A stretch of 51,705 bases of DNA from Oscillospiraceae bacterium (GTDB taxonomy: Bacteria; Bacillota; Clostridia; Oscillospirales; Acutalibacteraceae), in the NCBI GenBank assembly GCA_029098185.1, contig JAQXNV010000002.1, forward strand, positions 1-51,705, written 5' to 3'. The position numbers were made by a program, and so were the translations under genes. Each line of letters starts with the position of its first letter. Positions within the stretch are counted from its first letter, which is position 1. The notes beneath the pieces are model-generated. The model made no database searches. It was not told the origin of the DNA and was given only the letters and a program-made list of their open reading frames with translations. Shown here in pieces: positions 33,847 through 40,946 of this stretch.

Positions 33847-34340
33847 TTCTCGGCCCCCCTCGTAGGGGGGCTGGCAGATGCGCAGCATCTGACTGAGGGG
33901 TTTTCCTTCAAGCCACTCCCGTGTTACCCTTTCGTCACGGCTTACGCCGTGCCACCTCCCCTTTAAGGGGAGGCAAGGAGCTTTGCGCTAAACTTTTTCT
34001 CGGCCCCCCTCATAGGGGGGCTGGCAGATGCGCAGCATCTGACTGAGGGGTGGATTTGTGGGGCTGTCTGCGAAGCAGACTAAGGGGTGATGAAATATCG
34101 CTTCCTGAAAAGCAAAGACAATTACGGTTGCGCTTCCCCGCAACAGGTTTCGAGCCGCTCAGGCTCGCCGCCCTCACCCCTTCCGGGGGACTATCTTTCT
34201 TTCTTGCGTTCTTTGGGAAAGAAAGGTAGCAAAGAAAGAAGGGAACCAGTAAGGGGGTTCCACCCCCTTTGCTGGAGTATTCCCCGTGCGGGAAGTGCCA
34301 GCCATCATCTACTGGGGGCGCAAGCGCCCAGATACTCCCG
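33847..34340. repeat. Repeat block R2: modules B-A-B-B'-C-D
   Basis: B at 33847-33902 and 33994-34052 (stem AGATGC/GCATCT), A at 33926-33988 (stem CACGGC/GCCGTG), short B' at 34060-34089 (stem GTCTGC/GCAGAC), C at 34100-34247, D at 34261-34340 with a GGGCGC-AA-GCGCCC hairpin. The block separates the divergent promoters of the Mrp-like operon and the CNNM gene. Confidence 0.85.
34100..34247 (+). repeat. Module C, copy 2
   Basis: Same 148-bp module as 2233-2380, with only scattered differences, for example CTATCTTTC for CTGTCTTTC. Confidence 0.85.
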
Positions 34341-34415
34341 GGACAAACGTTTTGCGCTAACGGGGGACTTCAGCAAGGTGTCCTACACCATCCCCCGTGT
34401 TTACAGCTTGTTTAC

Positions 34416-34444
34416 TTGCCATTTTTGTTAGGGTGTGCTATGAT
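34416..34444 (+). promoter_or_regulatory. Promoter of the CNNM-family gene
   Basis: TTGCCA (34416-34421), 17 bp, TATGAT (34439-34444), just outside the repeat block. Confidence 0.85.
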
Positions 34445-34486
34445 AAAAAGAAAATCAACAGAAAATTGGAGTGATCTTTTCCTATT

Positions 34487-35734
34487 ATGGACGGTGGAAG
34501 TATCGCAATGGTCGCCGCAATGGTTGGCCTGATTATCTTGTCCGGCTTTTTTTCCGCAACAGAAACCGCATTTTCCAGCTTGAACCGCATCCGTGTCAAA
34601 AACTTGGCCGCTTCCGGCCACAAACGCTATGCCCTGGTCCTGAAGCTCAGCGAAAAATATGACACGCTGCTGTCTGCGATCTTGATCGGCAACAACATCG
34701 TCAACATCTTGTGCACCTCTATCGCAACAGTATTCTTCACCAAGTACTGGGGCGATTTTGGCGTCACCCTGTCTACCATCGTCATCACCGTGGTAGTCCT
34801 GCTGTTCGGCGAAGTTTCTCCGAAAACCGTGGCCAAAGAAAAGGCCGAAGCCTTTGCCGCCTTTTCTGCGCCGGTCATCCAACTGCTCATGTGGATCCTC
34901 ATTCCCATCAACAGCTTCTTTATTGTATGGAAAAAGCTGCTGGCAAAGGTATTCCACCTAAACGGCACCGCCGGCTTTACGGAGGAAGAACTGATCACCA
35001 TCGTGGAAGAGGTCGAGAGCGATGGCGTCATCGACCAGCACGAAGGCGAGCTGATCCGCTCCGCCATCGAGTTTAACGATCTGGACGCTGCCGATATTTT
35101 AACGCCCCGCGTCGATGTCATCGGCGTAGAGATCTCCACCTCTATGGAGGAGATCCTGCGATTGTTCCGGGAGCATGAGTACACCCGGATGCCCGTTTAC
35201 CGGGAGGATATGGACCACATCGTGGGCATTCTCCACGAAAAGGATTTCAACCAGAATCTCATGTCCGGCAAGGACACCATCGAGGACATCATCAAGCCTC
35301 CGGTCAATGTGTCGGAGGGCATCAAGATCTCCAAGCTGCTGCGGCTGCTGCAGTACCACAAGTCCCACATGGCTGTCGTTGTAGATGAATTTGGCGGCAC
35401 GGCGGGTATCGTGACGCTGGAGGATATTCTGGAAGAACTGGTCGGCGAGATCTGGGATGAGCACGACGAAGTCACCGAGGACATCAAGAAAAACGAGGAT
35501 GGCTCTTATACCATTAGCTGCAACGCCGGGCTGGACAAGCTGCGGGAGATGTTCCACATTGAAAAGGACTACGACTGCGCTACGGTCAGCGGCTGGGTCA
35601 TGGAGGAACTGGGCAAGGTGCCGGAGGAAGGCGATACCTTTACCTACGATGATCTGAACGTCACGGTCACCAAGGTCGATTTTCGCCGGGCCGTCGAGAT
35701 CCACGTTGTGGTGGCAAAAAAAGAAGGATCCTAA
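34487..35734 (+). CDS. CNNM/CorC-family transporter-like protein (hemolysin family)
   Basis: 415 residues. The N-terminal CNNM (DUF21) membrane domain spans about 5-190, with LSGFFSATETAFSSLNRIRVKNL and LIGNNIVNILCTSIAT. A CBS-domain pair follows at about 205-330 (ILTPRVDVIGVE, EYTRMPVYREDMDHIVGILHEKD, MAVVVDEFGGTAGIVTLEDILEELVGEIWDEHDE). A CorC_HlyC domain lies at about 340-412. The family is linked to Mg2+/Co2+ export or homeostasis. GGAG is 15 nt before this ATG, which is long; the ATG at 34508 has GGTGGAAG at normal spacing and may be the true start (408 residues). Confidence 0.92.
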   Translation: MDGGSIAMVAAMVGLIILSGFFSATETAFSSLNRIRVKNLAASGHKRYALVLKLSEKYDTLLSAILIGNNIVNILCTSIATVFFTKYWGDFGVTLSTIVITVVVLLFGEVSPKTVAKEKAEAFAAFSAPVIQLLMWILIPINSFFIVWKKLLAKVFHLNGTAGFTEEELITIVEEVESDGVIDQHEGELIRSAIEFNDLDAADILTPRVDVIGVEISTSMEEILRLFREHEYTRMPVYREDMDHIVGILHEKDFNQNLMSGKDTIEDIIKPPVNVSEGIKISKLLRLLQYHKSHMAVVVDEFGGTAGIVTLEDILEELVGEIWDEHDEVTEDIKKNEDGSYTISCNAGLDKLREMFHIEKDYDCATVSGWVMEELGKVPEEGDTFTYDDLNVTVTKVDFRRAVEIHVVVAKKEGS

Positions 35735-35738
35735 GAAA

Positions 35739-35772
35739 AAACAGGCGGACAACAGTCTGCCTGTTCTTTTTT
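35739..35772 (+). terminator. Terminator of the CNNM gene
   Basis: AACAGGC with GAC/GTC inner pairs and GCCTGTT, followed by CTTTTTT. Confidence 0.88.
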
Positions 35773-35823
35773 GCACAAATTTTCCCCTTTGTAAATAATT
35801 CTTTTCCCCGCTGGCAATCCTAA

Positions 35824-35845
35824 CCTCACAAACTATTTTGTGAGG
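35824..35845 (+). promoter_or_regulatory. Hairpin enclosing the Shine-Dalgarno of the VanY-like gene
   Basis: CCTCACAAA (35824-35832), loop CTAT, TTTGTGAGG (35837-35845): a perfect 9-bp stem. Its 3' arm contains the GAGG of the ribosome binding site 7 nt before the ATG at 35853. When folded, the site would be hidden. Confidence 0.65.
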
Positions 35846-35852
35846 TGTTCCT

Positions 35853-36866
35853 ATGAATCCCAACGACAACCATCCTTCCACCACCGTCCAGCAGAGGAAT
35901 CGGCGTCTCCTGTATTTTGTCGTCCTTCCCATCTCCCTGCTTCTGGCATTAGCCGTCGTCCTCTTTTGTATACTGTACCCCTCTGCCGCCGTGCCGGCCT
36001 CTACCCTGGCCGGCGATGGGGAAAAACAGTCGGTGCTCTCCAATTTTTCCGACGATCTGGGTCAGGAGACCGCTCTCCAGTTTGTGACGGTAGAAAAAAC
36101 AAAAGCGGATCTCAGTCAAGGCAGTTTGGTCCTGGTCAATAACGATACCGTCTGGCCGTTCCCCAAAATGGACAGCCTGGTCAACGTTTACGATAACGCT
36201 GTCACCGCCTATTCCCTGTCCGGCACAGACCTGCTGCTGCAAAAGGAAGTCATGACGCCCCTCAACGACATGATGACCAATTTTCGACGGATCACCGGTT
36301 TTTCCCAGGTGATGCTGTCAGAGGGTTATCGTTCCGAAGCGACCCAGGCCGCCGTTTATCAGCAGGCCCAGTCCCTTTACGGCGACAACGCCGATGAGAT
36401 AGCCGCAAAGCCGGGCCGCAGCGAATATCATACCGGCTACGCCATCGGCTTTAGCCTGTATACCGATGACGGCGTAGTGATGGATTTTTCCAGCGCCGAA
36501 GAATGTGACTGGCTGCTGCGCAATTGTGATCGTTACGGCTTCATCCAGCGGTATCCCGAGGGGAAGGAATCCATCACGGGATACGCCGCCCAACCGTATC
36601 ACTTCCGCTATGTGGGCAAGCCCCACGCCTACCTCATGCGGCTGAAGCAATACTGTCTGGAAGAATACCTGGAATACGTTTCCCATTATCCCTACGACGG
36701 CAACCACATTCAGGTGACCGACAATGAAAATCAAAAATATGAGATTTATTACGTTCCCGCCGGGGACGAGACAACAGCAGTTCCTGTGCCGGAAGATCGA
36801 CCCTATACGATTTCCGGCGATAACCAGGGCGGCTTTATCGTCACAGTGACGCTGGAAGCCCCGTAA
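35853..36866 (+). CDS. VanY-like (peptidase M15B) membrane-anchored protein, probably catalytically inactive
   Basis: 337 residues. One N-terminal membrane helix (about 19-42) anchors an extracellular domain. The M15B/VanY fold is shown by MLSEGYRSEATQAAVYQQA, KPGRSEYHTGYAIGF, the WLLRNCDRYGFIQRYPEGKESITGY block and PYHFRYVG. In active D,D-carboxypeptidases the motifs read SxHxxGxAxD and ExxH. Here the first zinc ligand His is Tyr192, the second ligand Asp is Gly199, and the catalytic Glu is Gln247; only His250 remains. The fold looks intact, so this is probably a peptidoglycan-binding or regulatory pseudoenzyme. Single gene with its own leader. Confidence 0.85.
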   Translation: MNPNDNHPSTTVQQRNRRLLYFVVLPISLLLALAVVLFCILYPSAAVPASTLAGDGEKQSVLSNFSDDLGQETALQFVTVEKTKADLSQGSLVLVNNDTVWPFPKMDSLVNVYDNAVTAYSLSGTDLLLQKEVMTPLNDMMTNFRRITGFSQVMLSEGYRSEATQAAVYQQAQSLYGDNADEIAAKPGRSEYHTGYAIGFSLYTDDGVVMDFSSAEECDWLLRNCDRYGFIQRYPEGKESITGYAAQPYHFRYVGKPHAYLMRLKQYCLEEYLEYVSHYPYDGNHIQVTDNENQKYEIYYVPAGDETTAVPVPEDRPYTISGDNQGGFIVTVTLEAP

Positions 36867-36879
36867 AGCAACGCCAAAC

Positions 36880-36926
36880 AGCAAAAGGCCCCTGCCCTAA
36901 AGGAAGGCAGAGGCCTTTTGTGCTGC
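36880..36926. terminator. Bidirectional terminator between the VanY-like and Cys-rich genes
   Basis: CAGCAAAAGGCC and CTGCC pair with GGCAG and GGCCTTTTGTGCTG; A/T-runs lie on both sides, and the two genes converge here. Confidence 0.8.
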
Positions 36927-36944
36927 TTGGGAAAATGGGGTTCC

Positions 36945-37295
36945 TTATGCGTCTGTTTCTCTGGTGCAGTCGGTGCAGATGTCCTCTTCCGATGCGCCGA
37001 GGCAGTCGACAAAGGGATCGCCCACTACGGGCACAGCGCCGAATTCTACCGGCACTTCCACGCAGATGGTCTGGCTGATGGTGAAGTGGCATACGCCATT
37101 CTTCGTACCGGCGCAGGGCTGCTCGCCTGCCACAACGACGGGATCACCACAGCAGTGGGTCACCGTACGGCCTGCATGGGCAAAGGGTCTTACCGTTACC
37201 GGCACGCAGACGGTCGCCCGCTGAAAGCCAACGGCTGGACACGTTCTGTCTGTATGCTCCGGCGGCATGACCGGTGAAAATTGACTGGTTTTCAT
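36945..37295 (-). CDS. Conserved-looking cysteine-rich protein of unknown function
   Basis: 116 residues with ten cysteines (19, 30, 48, 49, 61, 69, 78, 98, 107, 110). No signal peptide or membrane helix. AAGGAGG with 7-nt spacing before the ATG at 37295 supports translation. The core is beta-rich (CVPVTVRPFAHAG, THCCGDPVVV, CHFTISQTICVEVPVEFGAVP), and the paired Cys pattern recalls clostridial spore-surface or coat-associated small proteins. This is only a resemblance; the presence of spoIIA elsewhere in the window shows the host sporulates. I could not assign a named family. Confidence 0.7.
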   Translation of the reverse strand: MKTSQFSPVMPPEHTDRTCPAVGFQRATVCVPVTVRPFAHAGRTVTHCCGDPVVVAGEQPCAGTKNGVCHFTISQTICVEVPVEFGAVPVVGDPFVDCLGASEEDICTDCTRETDA

Positions 37296-37431
37296 GATCG
37301 TTCCTCCTTTCCTCTCAGACTACTTTCATTGTATGCGCCTGTCCATGATTTGGTTCCTCGTTCCGTTTGATGCCTTTGCGCTCCCCCGAAAAAGAGGAAA
37401 ATTTTTCAGCTCACCCATTTTTATGCAACGT

Positions 37432-37480
37432 AAAAAATCACGCCGCCCCTTGTGCATTGCTGCCCTGTAGGACGGCGTGA
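37432..37480 (-). terminator. Second (distal) terminator after the small coiled-coil gene
   Basis: TCACGCCG/CGGCGTGA stem on the minus strand with a long loop, followed by six T. Confidence 0.6.
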
Positions 37481-37486
37481 CGCCAT

Positions 37487-37530
37487 AAAAAAGGACGGCA
37501 GACAAATCTTCTTTGTCCCCGTCCTTTTGC
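37487..37530 (-). terminator. Terminator of the small coiled-coil gene
   Basis: AAAAGGACGG and CCGTCCTTTTTT on the minus strand enclose an inner GACAAA/TTTGTC stem. Confidence 0.85.
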
Positions 37531-37569
37531 ACCCCTTTCTTAAAAGAAAAGGGATCCTTTGCGGAATGA

Positions 37570-37722
37570 TTAGTTGATTTTGCAGGAGTTGAAGCCTGGC
37601 AGGCAGCGATCCTCACCCTTTGGAGCATCCTCGATGCCGGCTTTCTTAGACAGTTCCGCAACTCTAGCTTCCAGAGCCTCGACGCGAGCGGTCAGTTCTG
37701 CAAGTGCTTTTTCATTACTCAT
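37570..37722 (-). CDS. 50-residue coiled-coil peptide with Cys-containing tail
   Basis: Starts MSNEKALAELTARVEALEAR; AGGAGG lies 9 nt before the ATG at 37722 and a strong terminator follows the stop, so it is a real small gene. Residues 5-30 have Leu/Val at heptad spacing (a short coiled coil). The tail, EDRCLPGFNSCKIN, has two Cys seven residues apart. No family was recognised. The shape (soluble, coiled coil, short Cys tail) suggests a small structural or adaptor peptide. Confidence 0.75.
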   Translation of the reverse strand: MSNEKALAELTARVEALEARVAELSKKAGIEDAPKGEDRCLPGFNSCKIN

Positions 37723-38106
37723 AACATGCAACCTCCTTTTTTAGATAGTCAGATTATAGCAGAAGTTCCCAGAAATGTCAAGAAAAAATCTCAAATCGTT
37801 AGCTAATGCTATCCCCTATTTTTCGCCGATCACCGCGCCGTTGCTTTTGTGTAAACAGCAGAATATAGGCCGTATCCTTCTGTCTGTCGATCATTTCCGT
37901 GTTTTGAAAATAAAAACGGTCAAAACCGATTCTGGACCCTATGTTGGCATGGGCAAATACCATAAAATGCAGCTCCTTAATGCTACTGCAACTATTGCTG
38001 CATTTACTGTAGTTGATGTGACGTTGCAAGTGATCCCTATAGAATCTTTTTCATTGCATGCTTCATAAATTACACCTTTTGCCGTAAATGCACTTCATTT
38101 TCTCCT
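37723..38106. other. Gene-poor AT-rich stretch
   Basis: 384 bp. It holds the Shine-Dalgarno of the 50-residue peptide at its left end; otherwise I see no gene, repeat or clear terminator. Frames of 76 and 97 codons here lack ribosome binding sites and sensible composition. Confidence 0.5.
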
Positions 38107-39111
38107 TTAACGCACTGCTTTAAACTTGATATAACCTTTATATTGGGCAGGAACTCGGTTATCTATATCTGTAACGTATTTTTGTGCCGCCGAACCTTTA
38201 TCACCGTATACGGTAAATCCCTTTTTCAGCACATCTCCCTTTCCGGTTTTCGGCGCAGTATATCCAAGTGCCCCCACACCAATGGATGTTACCGTCTTGG
38301 GCACTGTGATCGACTTCATGGCATCACAGCGACCAAATGCACCTGCTTCAATCTTTTTCACACTGGATGGGATCTTCACACTCTTCAAACTACTGCATCC
38401 ATTAAATGCGTACTGGCCAATTGTTTTTGTGGTAGACGGAATCGTATAAGTGCTTCCTTTTGCATTGGGATAAGCAACCAAACAAGTCTTTTTCTTATCA
38501 AAGAGTACGCCGCCCACAGAGGTATACTTCTTATTTTTCGATGATACATTGATCTTCTCGAGTTTTTTGCACTCAGTAAACGGATTGCCGTGCGCCCAAT
38601 AGCGTTGCATTGTTTCACGATCAAAATCTTCTTGTCCAATCTTCGTCACACTGGCTGGAATGGTAATCGTTTTTAAGGAAGAACATCCTCGAAAGGCATA
38701 ACTATCTATCGTGGTTATGCCTTCACATAATGTTACTTTGGACAGGTTTTTGCATCCAGCAAAAGCATACATAGAAATTGTCTTTACAGTAGATGGAATC
38801 GAGACAGACTTTAATGTGGTAGAATTTCCGAAAGCACCAGTTTCAATGCGAGTTACTTTTTTCCCTCCAATCTTTGATGGAATAGACACTGCTGTTTTCG
38901 TACCACTGTACCCAGTAATTGTCACTTCATTTAAGAGAGGAGTATATTGGAATCCATCGGATGTAGTTTTGGAACTGACAGGCATCTCAACGGTTTCCGC
39001 ATAAGCAACGCTATTCGTCACTTCCGGCATGATGGTTGTTGCAACTGTAGCTGAGCTCCCGGCAAGGATCAGGGATGCAAGTAATGATGCAATTAGTTTT
39101 TTCGATTTCAT
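38107..39111 (-). CDS. Secreted BspA-like leucine-rich repeat protein
   Basis: 334 residues from the ATG at 39111 (AGGAGG 11 nt upstream; an in-frame GTG at 39120 is too close to it). Residues 1-38 are a signal peptide (KSKKLIASLLASLILAGSSATVATTI, cut near VAYA). The body is LRR_5/BspA repeats, seen as VTRIETGAFGNSTTLKSVSIP, ISMYAFAGCKNLSKVTL and IGQYAFNGCSSLKSVKIP, followed by a short C-terminal strand region with no LPXTG or SLH anchor. BspA-like proteins bind host or matrix proteins. It is only 70 bp downstream of the Crp/Fnr gene with no terminator between, so the two are probably cotranscribed. It is AT-richer than genes on either side of the islet. Confidence 0.88.
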   Translation of the reverse strand: MKSKKLIASLLASLILAGSSATVATTIMPEVTNSVAYAETVEMPVSSKTTSDGFQYTPLLNEVTITGYSGTKTAVSIPSKIGGKKVTRIETGAFGNSTTLKSVSIPSTVKTISMYAFAGCKNLSKVTLCEGITTIDSYAFRGCSSLKTITIPASVTKIGQEDFDRETMQRYWAHGNPFTECKKLEKINVSSKNKKYTSVGGVLFDKKKTCLVAYPNAKGSTYTIPSTTKTIGQYAFNGCSSLKSVKIPSSVKKIEAGAFGRCDAMKSITVPKTVTSIGVGALGYTAPKTGKGDVLKKGFTVYGDKGSAAQKYVTDIDNRVPAQYKGYIKFKAVR

Positions 39112-39180
39112 AATGGACACGACCTCCTGTTGTATGTTCTGCTGTAATTAGTTTTGCGCGTTTATCATTTTCAGACTACG

Positions 39181-39786
39181 CTAATCCTTGTGATCTTCCG
39201 CACAGTCCCCCTTTTCATCGGGTTGGCGCCGATTTCTCTCTCGACTAAAATGTACTGGGCTGATTCCGAGAAATGATGCAATATAAGTGTGGGGAATGAC
39301 ATCGATCATTCCGGGATATGTCTTTTTAAACCATTGAATCAGATCCGCAGCTTTATACCGACAAATTGCTTGTTTTGCGCCCCAGTGTTCCTCTGTTTGC
39401 ATAATTAACAATTTATTGTATAGCTTTAAAACCTCCGGATACTGCTGCAATAATTCCATGATCACCGCAACAGGCAATCCGATCAGTTCTGCTTCTGTCA
39501 ATGCGACGATATTGATTTTTGCGATAAGCGTATCCTGTAAAGAGTCGCTGGGCATCACGGGTGTTCCTCTACGAATCCCAAAACAATCGGTGATCTCTTT
39601 CCCATCTTCATCGAAGTAATAGCCTCGTAAAATTCCTCTGTTCAGAAAAAACAGTTTTTCCTGCATTTCTCCGGCAGAAACAATCATCTCTCCCTTTTTA
39701 AGATGACGCATCTCCGATTTGTTGCAGAGGTCATCTAATAATTTCTCATTGGTCAACGCAAAAATGCTTTGATAAAATTCCCTCAT
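39181..39786 (-). CDS. Crp/Fnr-family transcriptional regulator
   Basis: 201 residues. Residues about 20-120 are a cyclic-nucleotide-binding-type beta-roll (HLKKGEMIVSAGEMQEKLFFLNRGILRGYY). The C-terminal helix-turn-helix is VIPHTYIASFLGISPVHFSRERNRR, ending in a charged tail. No cysteine cluster of FNR type is visible, so the effector is unknown. Of three possible starts, the ATG at 39786 has GAGGTG at 9 nt. A perfect palindrome sits at the activator position of its promoter, so it probably controls itself and the following BspA-like gene. Confidence 0.85.
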   Translation of the reverse strand: MREFYQSIFALTNEKLLDDLCNKSEMRHLKKGEMIVSAGEMQEKLFFLNRGILRGYYFDEDGKEITDCFGIRRGTPVMPSDSLQDTLIAKINIVALTEAELIGLPVAVIMELLQQYPEVLKLYNKLLIMQTEEHWGAKQAICRYKAADLIQWFKKTYPGMIDVIPHTYIASFLGISPVHFSRERNRRQPDEKGDCAEDHKD

Positions 39787-39892
39787 GTGGGCCATCACCT
39801 CACTGATCGTGGTCTGGTGACTTCTAAAACATTTCCATAAGCCGCTTTATTCCGTCACCACTTTTCATAAATTATGAGACAACTGCAACATT

Positions 39893-39942
39893 ATTATAGG
39901 GCAATTGCAACATTTGTGCATTAACAAATGTTAATGCACAAA
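39893..39942 (-). promoter_or_regulatory. Promoter of the Crp/Fnr gene with a 13-bp perfect palindrome
   Basis: TATAAT (39898-39893) on the minus strand, no good -35 box. TTTGTGCATTAAC (39913-39925), 4 bp, GTTAATGCACAAA (39930-39942) is a perfect inverted repeat of Crp/Fnr size. Its centre (39927.5) lies about 41.5 bp from the expected start near 39886. Confidence 0.75.
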
Positions 39943-40260
39943 CCGAATAACCACACATTTTATTGAGAAATATTCCTCTTATTTTTTGTACAAAATAACA
40001 ATTTTGAATAAACTACGATGAACCTTTGTGGCGTTTCTTCAAACTGCCCCTCCTCATCTAAACAGCAATACTCCAAAATACGAAAATGATTCCAAGTGAC
40101 TCTAACCGATTCGATTAAAATCTATTCGATAGATTGGAGAGGTTTTCATTTTGGAGCGATGCTGTCTAGGCGAGGATACCGTTGACGGGTACGCTAAAAC
40201 GACAAAAAGCGGCAAGGCCAAAGCCCTGCCGCAAAAAGTAGGTTTTCCCCGTAGGTGGAT
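39943..40260. other. Non-coding stretch upstream of the Crp/Fnr gene
   Basis: About 320 bp, AT-rich in its first half. It contains a perfect 7+3+7 inverted repeat AATCTAT/ATAGATT (40119-40135) of unknown role and ends with a minus-strand terminator. No gene was recognised. Confidence 0.5.
40204..40232 (-). terminator. Terminator of the decayed DUF2325 gene
   Basis: GCGGCAGGGC/GCCTTGCCGC on the minus strand (one mismatch), followed by TTTTT. Confidence 0.7.
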
Positions 40261-40440
40261 TCATATTTGACAGCAAATCATGGCGTCATAATTTTCCCGC
40301 TCCACAAAATTGATGTCCGGGAGAATCTGCCTGATCTGCTTTGCCCAGGTTTCATGGCCGCCGTAGACGACAATTTTGCCCGTGGTGTGTACCGGAAATG
40401 CAATGGCCCTCTTTAGCTCTGGGACAGCCGTGGAGCAACA
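40261..40440 (-). pseudogene. Remnant of a DUF2325-domain protein
   Basis: On the minus strand the last 45-60 codons before the stop at 40261 read FPVHTTGKIVVYGGHETWAK and then QIRQILPDINFVERENYD. This is the start of a DUF2325 domain (small protein module with a GGH motif). It stops at DAMICCQI, before the second half of the domain. Upstream the frame runs through a terminator hairpin and the tRNA, so the gene's front is gone. A leftover of deletion rather than a working gene. Confidence 0.45.
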
Positions 40441-40562
40441 CCGGAGCAACCCAATGCAATGGATACGGCTTGAAGATGCTTTAACGGATTTTAGAAACAA
40501 AAATAAAAACACCGGAAAACCGCATAAATACGCGATTTCCCAGCGCTTTGAGGCAAAAGAAA

Positions 40563-40582
40563 AGACGGCCCGAAGGCCGTCT
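40563..40582 (-). terminator. Strong hairpin terminator
   Basis: AGACGGCC, TTCG, GGCCGTCT on the minus strand (UUCG-class tetraloop), followed by TTTCTTTT. Second stop after tRNA-Leu, or a leftover of the deleted gene. Confidence 0.8.
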
Positions 40583-40637
40583 GCTTTGGTGCGCAGAATC
40601 GTTTTCCGCAAGCCTACTTGCGCGGGGGCGAGCTGCC

Positions 40638-40679
40638 AAAAAAAAGAAAGCCTCCACGCAAATTGCGTGCCGAGGCTTC
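40638..40679 (-). terminator. Terminator of tRNA-Leu
   Basis: GAAGCCTC and GAGGCTTTC arms with an inner ACGC/GCGT stem, followed by eight T on the minus strand, a few bases after the tRNA. Confidence 0.88.
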
Positions 40680-40684
40680 TTGAC

Positions 40685-40771
40685 TGGTGCGGATAACAGG
40701 ACTTGAACCTGCATGAACTTGCATTCATATGGACCTGAACCATACGCGTCTGCCAATTCCGCCATATCCGC
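40685..40771 (-). tRNA. tRNA-Leu (anticodon CAG)
   Basis: 87 nt with encoded CCA. Acceptor GCGGATA/TATCCGC, class II long variable arm (TGAATGCAAGTTCA), anticodon stem TATGG/CCATA around TTCAGGT (anticodon CAG, reads CTG), T-arm GGTTCAAGTCC. Confidence 0.95.
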
Positions 40772-40801
40772 ATATTTTTTCTCAACCAGAGAACGTATAT
40801 A

Positions 40802-40830
40802 ATCATACCATGGGAATGTCGAATTGTCAA
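40802..40830 (-). promoter_or_regulatory. Promoter of tRNA-Leu
   Basis: TTGACA (40830-40825), 17 bp, TATGAT (40807-40802) on the minus strand. Confidence 0.88.
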
Positions 40831-40946
40831 CCCTATTTTGAAAATTTTTTTCTTTTTTGGTTTGTCCCGGTTTTCTGTATAAATCGTCCGCTGCCGCCGT
40901 ACAATGAAACTAGAATGAACCGCCATAAGGCAGAATCGAGGACGTC

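Larger units (their letters stand above)
37296..37569. other. Intergenic region with two minus-strand terminators
   Basis: Holds the leader of the Cys-rich gene (Shine-Dalgarno just after 37295) and the two tandem terminators of the 50-residue peptide gene. No gene was recognised; the open frame across it has no ribosome binding site. Confidence 0.6.

Noticed and set aside
37775-38068. 97-codon plus-strand frame in the islet
   Set aside because: No ribosome binding site, unusual composition, no recognisable pattern.
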